Virus record (IMG/VR): IMGVR_UViG_3300034356_001749
Location: 1-21,975 of that record
Length of the DNA stretch: 21,975 bases
Reading direction: 5' to 3' (one strand)
Source of the DNA: a virus
Numbering within the stretch: the stretch's first letter is position 1; every line of letters begins with the position of its first letter. The position numbers and the translations under genes are program-made. This document shows positions 18,944 through 21,975 of this stretch, piece after piece. A model generated the notes under the pieces. It was given only the letters and a program-made list of their open reading frames with translations. It ran no database searches and was not told the DNA's origin.

Positions 18944-20413
18944 ATGTCTACTAAAATCAACTTATATAAACAATCCGGAACGGATGTTGATACTAGGGTG
19001 AACTTTAATGTGCCTAGATCATTAACCTATGGGCTAAATGCTAGGGCTAATGATGATGGTGGAGTAAGTGAATCAGACAACTGTGAGTATAATACTCTTA
19101 ACACTCTGTATGGTATCAACTATGAACCTCTTCCTATTCAACCTGAGACAGCTGCATATTTAGCTTTTACAGGAATCACGGGAACCACTGAAGTTAATGC
19201 TATTAACAAATTAGTATATGAGTTAAAGCAGAATAACCTATGGTCAAAGATGAAAGCGGTATATCCGTTTGTTACTGATAATAGGAATCTTGCTTCATAC
19301 ACAGAGAATTTTACCAATGCTTATTGGTCAAAAGTGAATCTAAGTGCTACTTTAGAAGGTACCAATTTAAGTTCTAATTTTTATAAAATAGCGGATTCAA
19401 TTAATGGAGTTGATAATTTTTTCTTTCTTTCACAAAACTTAGTAGTAGGAACAACTTATACAGTATCAGCTAATTTTAAGAAAGGAGAATATGAGTATGT
19501 TCAAATACACCCAAGTAGTAGTCCAGGAGCAAAATTTAATTTAGCAGATGGTACTATTATATATAATACTGTAACAAACGCTACAATAACTAATATAGGT
19601 GATGGCTGGTATAGATGTTCAATTACTTTTACTGCTGCAGGAGCTGCTATACATTTTAGCCCAAATAAAACAGCTGTAGGATATTATAATTATTCAGGAA
19701 CAATAGGTTCTGGCATTTATATGCAATCTCCCCAATTTGATCTAGGGACTGTTGCTACACCATACCAACCAATAATAACTACACAACAAGAATACATTTC
19801 TACACAGTTTAAATATAACCTTATTGATGGTTTTAGTTTTAAACTAGTATTTAATGGAGGTTGGAACATGTCAAATCAGGGTGCCACTCCTAATGGAGTT
19901 AATGGGTATGCTGATACTCAACTTGTGCCATCGTCCGTGTTAACGAATAATAATTATCATTTAAGCCACTATTCAAGAACTCAAAAAACAAATGCAAACG
20001 AAATAGATTTAGGTGCTGATAATGGTACGGCTTCTTCAACATTAGCTATTGACCAATATTATTTAGGTGTTTCAGGTAAAGCATTTGTAGCAGGGGGTTT
20101 TCCTACATATTCAATTGTAATAAATAATACCGATACTCTTGGGTTATTGGTAGGAACAAGAACATCATCAACATCAGCTAAGTTATTTATGGATGGTTCG
20201 TTTTTAGCTCAAAATACTACTGCAAATGTTGGTACTTTACCTAATCTTAGGTTGTATTTATCTGCTATTAATACAGCAGGTAATGTTGCTGCAGAATACT
20301 CAGCTAAACAAACCGCCTTCAGTTCTATCGGAGACGGCCTTACAGATTCAGAAGCATCTATACTATATAGTCTTGTACAACAATACCAAACCTTCTTAAA
20401 TAGAGCCATATGA
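18944..20413 (+). CDS. 489-aa spike/adhesin with lectin-like domains
   Basis: The N-terminal part (1-110: MSTKINLYKQSGTDVDTRVN ... FTGITGTTEVNAINKLVYEL) is followed by a carbohydrate-binding-like beta-sandwich. That domain begins NLASYTENFTNAYWSKVNLS (about 114-133), with the hallmark IGDGWYRCSITFTA (about 217-230) and a closing DLGTVATPYQP. The second half (about 285-489) resembles a concanavalin-like module in phage spike proteins (ADTQLVPS..., LFMDGSFLAQ, GDGLTDSEASILYSLVQQYQ). It probably binds surface glycans. The same NL-x-YS/T-x-NFTNAYW signature occurs in the next spike gene at 20625. Its stop overlaps the next ATG (ATGA). Confidence 0.8.
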   Translation: MSTKINLYKQSGTDVDTRVNFNVPRSLTYGLNARANDDGGVSESDNCEYNTLNTLYGINYEPLPIQPETAAYLAFTGITGTTEVNAINKLVYELKQNNLWSKMKAVYPFVTDNRNLASYTENFTNAYWSKVNLSATLEGTNLSSNFYKIADSINGVDNFFFLSQNLVVGTTYTVSANFKKGEYEYVQIHPSSSPGAKFNLADGTIIYNTVTNATITNIGDGWYRCSITFTAAGAAIHFSPNKTAVGYYNYSGTIGSGIYMQSPQFDLGTVATPYQPIITTQQEYISTQFKYNLIDGFSFKLVFNGGWNMSNQGATPNGVNGYADTQLVPSSVLTNNNYHLSHYSRTQKTNANEIDLGADNGTASSTLAIDQYYLGVSGKAFVAGGFPTYSIVINNTDTLGLLVGTRTSSTSAKLFMDGSFLAQNTTANVGTLPNLRLYLSAINTAGNVAAEYSAKQTAFSSIGDGLTDSEASILYSLVQQYQTFLNRAI

Positions 20414-20625
20414 TAGAGGTAGGACAACTTACTATAGAAGAGAAAGACCAATTGGTAGGCCAATGGTATGCTCCCGACAGTTTTTTTAATCCAGTGCAGG
20501 ATATTAATGACGTATGGATCATCAGTCAAGAGGAGATGAACAACTGCATTAATCCGGAGTTTCAGTGGGTAAAAGAACTACCACTTATTGAATATATTCC
20601 CAAACCTACACCAAGTCCATTCTGA
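20410..20625 (+). CDS. 71-aa conserved small phage protein
   Basis: MIEVGQLTIEEKDQLVGQWY continues DSFFNPVQDINDVWIISQEE, and NPEFQWVKELPLIEYIPKPT sits near the end. It is a soluble acidic protein, overlapping both neighbours (ATGA at 20410, TGATG at 20625). From memory, similar small proteins with the QWYxPDSFFNPVQDxNxxWxIS pattern accompany spike genes in Bacteroidetes phages, so a fibre-associated or chaperone role is plausible but unproven. Confidence 0.8.
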   Translation: MIEVGQLTIEEKDQLVGQWYAPDSFFNPVQDINDVWIISQEEMNNCINPEFQWVKELPLIEYIPKPTPSPF

Positions 20626-21975
20626 TGAGTAATCTATTAAATGCAGCATCATTAGTTCTTACTCCTAATTCATATAAGGAAGGTAAACTATACTCAGTGA
20701 TCCCAAATACGGGAGCTGGTGATATGACAGTAGTAAGAGCAACAACAGCAACGCGTGTCAATAGTGCGGGGTTGGTTGAGTTAGTGCCTTATAATTTGTT
20801 GAGTTATTCAAACGCATTTAACACATTTCCGTGGGCTATGAATGTCACAAGTGGACAAGCGGGAAAAGATGGGCAAAACAATGCTTGGTTATTAACAAAA
20901 GTGACGGCAACATCAAATGATTTATATAATTCAAATGTTTATAACGGCGACCAAACTTTTACGATTTATGTAAAAAAAGAGTCGGGCAAAGGGTTCAAAT
21001 TATATCCCATTGGAACAACAACTACAAGTGTTGAAGTAAACTTACAGACGGGGGCTGTTCTTAATCAAGGAGGGGCTATAACATCAACCACAGTTGAAGC
21101 GTATTCATCAACTTGGTGGAAAATTTCGGTTGCGTTGAATATGATAAATAGTAGTTATTATATTTATGTAACGGATGGGGCGGGTACACAGATTGCAAGT
21201 TCAATCACAATACAAGACGCCCAAGTGAATATAGGTTTTACCGCCAAACCATATTTCCCCACAACCGACCGCCTAAACATTCCACGACTTGACTACTCTA
21301 AAGGTACTTGTCCAAGTTTGTTAGTTGAACCGCAGAGGACTAATTTGGCATTGTATTCAAACGCATTATCTACTGGTACAAATGTTGTTGATTATAGTAC
21401 AACAACACCAAATGTATATATTTCTCCAGATGGAACGCAGAATGCAATGCAATTCACTGAAACAACTGACAACGGCCGACACGGATTTTACCAATATACC
21501 ACAGTAACCGCACAAGCTTATACAGCAAGTATTTTTACAAAACAAACTGGGCGCAGATATATTGCTTGCACAAGTGATATGACGGGAACCGCTGTTACAT
21601 CATACTTTGATTTACAAACTAAAAGCGTAGTAAGTGCAGGAAGCGGGCACAATTGTTCTATTCAAGATTTTGGGAATGGGTGGTTGCGTTTAATTTTAAC
21701 ATTTACCGCATCAGCGGGGTCTCGCTATGTAATTTGGGGGGGTTCACCTGATGGAACAAATATTGCTTATTTAGGCAGCACATCAATTTCACAAACATTT
21801 TATGGCTACCAACTCGAAGCAGGCTCATACGCTACTTCATACATACCAACAACCTCAGCAAGTGTAACACGAAACGCAGATTTTTTAACGAGAGCAGGGT
21901 TTGGCAATACTTCAACAAGTGGGACTTTATTTTTTGACTTTTATGCTGAAAAAATTGAAAGTTCTAATGGTATGT
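20625..21975 (+). CDS. spike/adhesin protein, 3' end outside window
   Basis: An uninterrupted frame of 450 codons runs from ATG 20625 to the window end. It starts MSNLLNAASLVLTPNSYKEG. There are two copies of a carbohydrate-binding-like spike domain. The first is LVPYNLLSYSNAFNTFPWAM (about 62-81), with STWWKISVAL. The second is VEPQRTNLALYSNALSTGTN (about 231-250), with NGWLRLILTFTA and the closing QLEAGSYATSYIPTTSASVT. A concanavalin-like domain seems to begin at about 425 (TSGTLFFDFYAEK). The LDYSKGTCPSLLVEPQRTNL linker is typical of phage head-spike/tail-spike proteins. Codons ending in G/C (GCG, GGG, ACG) are more frequent than in the neighbours, suggesting acquisition from a different background. 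The start overlaps the previous stop (TGATG). Confidence 0.85.
   Translation, partial: MSNLLNAASLVLTPNSYKEGKLYSVIPNTGAGDMTVVRATTATRVNSAGLVELVPYNLLSYSNAFNTFPWAMNVTSGQAGKDGQNNAWLLTKVTATSNDLYNSNVYNGDQTFTIYVKKESGKGFKLYPIGTTTTSVEVNLQTGAVLNQGGAITSTTVEAYSSTWWKISVALNMINSSYYIYVTDGAGTQIASSITIQDAQVNIGFTAKPYFPTTDRLNIPRLDYSKGTCPSLLVEPQRTNLALYSNALSTGTNVVDYSTTTPNVYISPDGTQNAMQFTETTDNGRHGFYQYTTVTAQAYTASIFTKQTGRRYIACTSDMTGTAVTSYFDLQTKSVVSAGSGHNCSIQDFGNGWLRLILTFTASAGSRYVIWGGSPDGTNIAYLGSTSISQTFYGYQLEAGSYATSYIPTTSASVTRNADFLTRAGFGNTSTSGTLFFDFYAEKIESSNGM

Noticed and set aside
8984-21975. Diversity-generating retroelement acting on the fibre tips
   Set aside because: No reverse transcriptase, template repeat or adenine-biased variable repeat is visible in the window; the repeats are protein-module repeats within the shafts.
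1-21975. CRISPR array or insertion sequence
   Set aside because: No regular repeat-spacer pattern and no transposase or terminal inverted repeats were seen.

Overview
The window reads as part of a tailed-phage genome infecting a member of the Bacteroidetes (Bacteroidota), probably crAss-like or a close relative; no host genes are visible. The DNA is AT-rich and genes are short and tightly packed. None has a clear Shine-Dalgarno; starts sit in A/T-rich leaders, often ATTATG, as is usual in Bacteroidetes. Several + strand genes are preceded by the Bacteroidetes -7 box TAnnTTTG. The right half is a tail-fibre locus built from the GNVGIGTTTP / LDVNGTARVQG modules common in Bacteroidetes phages. 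The phage-type assignment rests on remembered family resemblance and no search was run.

Left arm (1-5650, all minus strand). From the right, this is a run of very small, mostly unrecognised genes, presumably early or host-takeover functions. Between 2760 and 5650 each gene is its own transcription unit. A 22-bp bipartite promoter (AACAGCTC-N10-TTGA, nine copies with invariant spacing) is followed by a short leader, one small gene, and an intrinsic terminator whose hairpin usually contains the gene's own stop codon; the next promoter abuts directly. Two of these units (about 3229-3391 and 4901-5075) carry no convincing ORF but fold into structured RNAs with terminators, so they look like phage small RNAs. 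Further left are two small genes at 2114-2458, a richly structured 300-nt segment (1815-2110) with a possible pseudoknot, a 302-aa coiled-coil protein, two small membrane proteins, and the 5' end of a tRNA cut by the window edge.

Strand switch (5648-5860). This AT-rich genome suddenly shows G/C-rich palindromes and G-runs, then a spacer between the diverging arms.

Right arm (5865-21975, all plus strand). First come a conserved Bacteroidetes-phage protein, a small HExxH zincin-like protein and a 45-aa basic protein. Then comes a five-gene operon (7207-8597) with overlapping start/stop codons: a small phage beta protein, a probable Acb2/Tad1-type cyclic-nucleotide sponge, a GroES-like protein, a DUF3310 protein and a two-TM membrane protein. 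It ends in a strong terminator.

The rest is a fibre/adhesin locus. A small beta protein precedes a 1186-aa fibre with a C1q-like tip. Five paralogous fibre genes follow, sharing an N-terminal anchor (MLNNITNFFNLI...). Small accessory structural proteins come next, then two spike proteins with carbohydrate-binding/concanavalin-like domains; the last (from 20625) is open at the window edge. Together these would give the virion a multi-component, modular receptor-binding apparatus.
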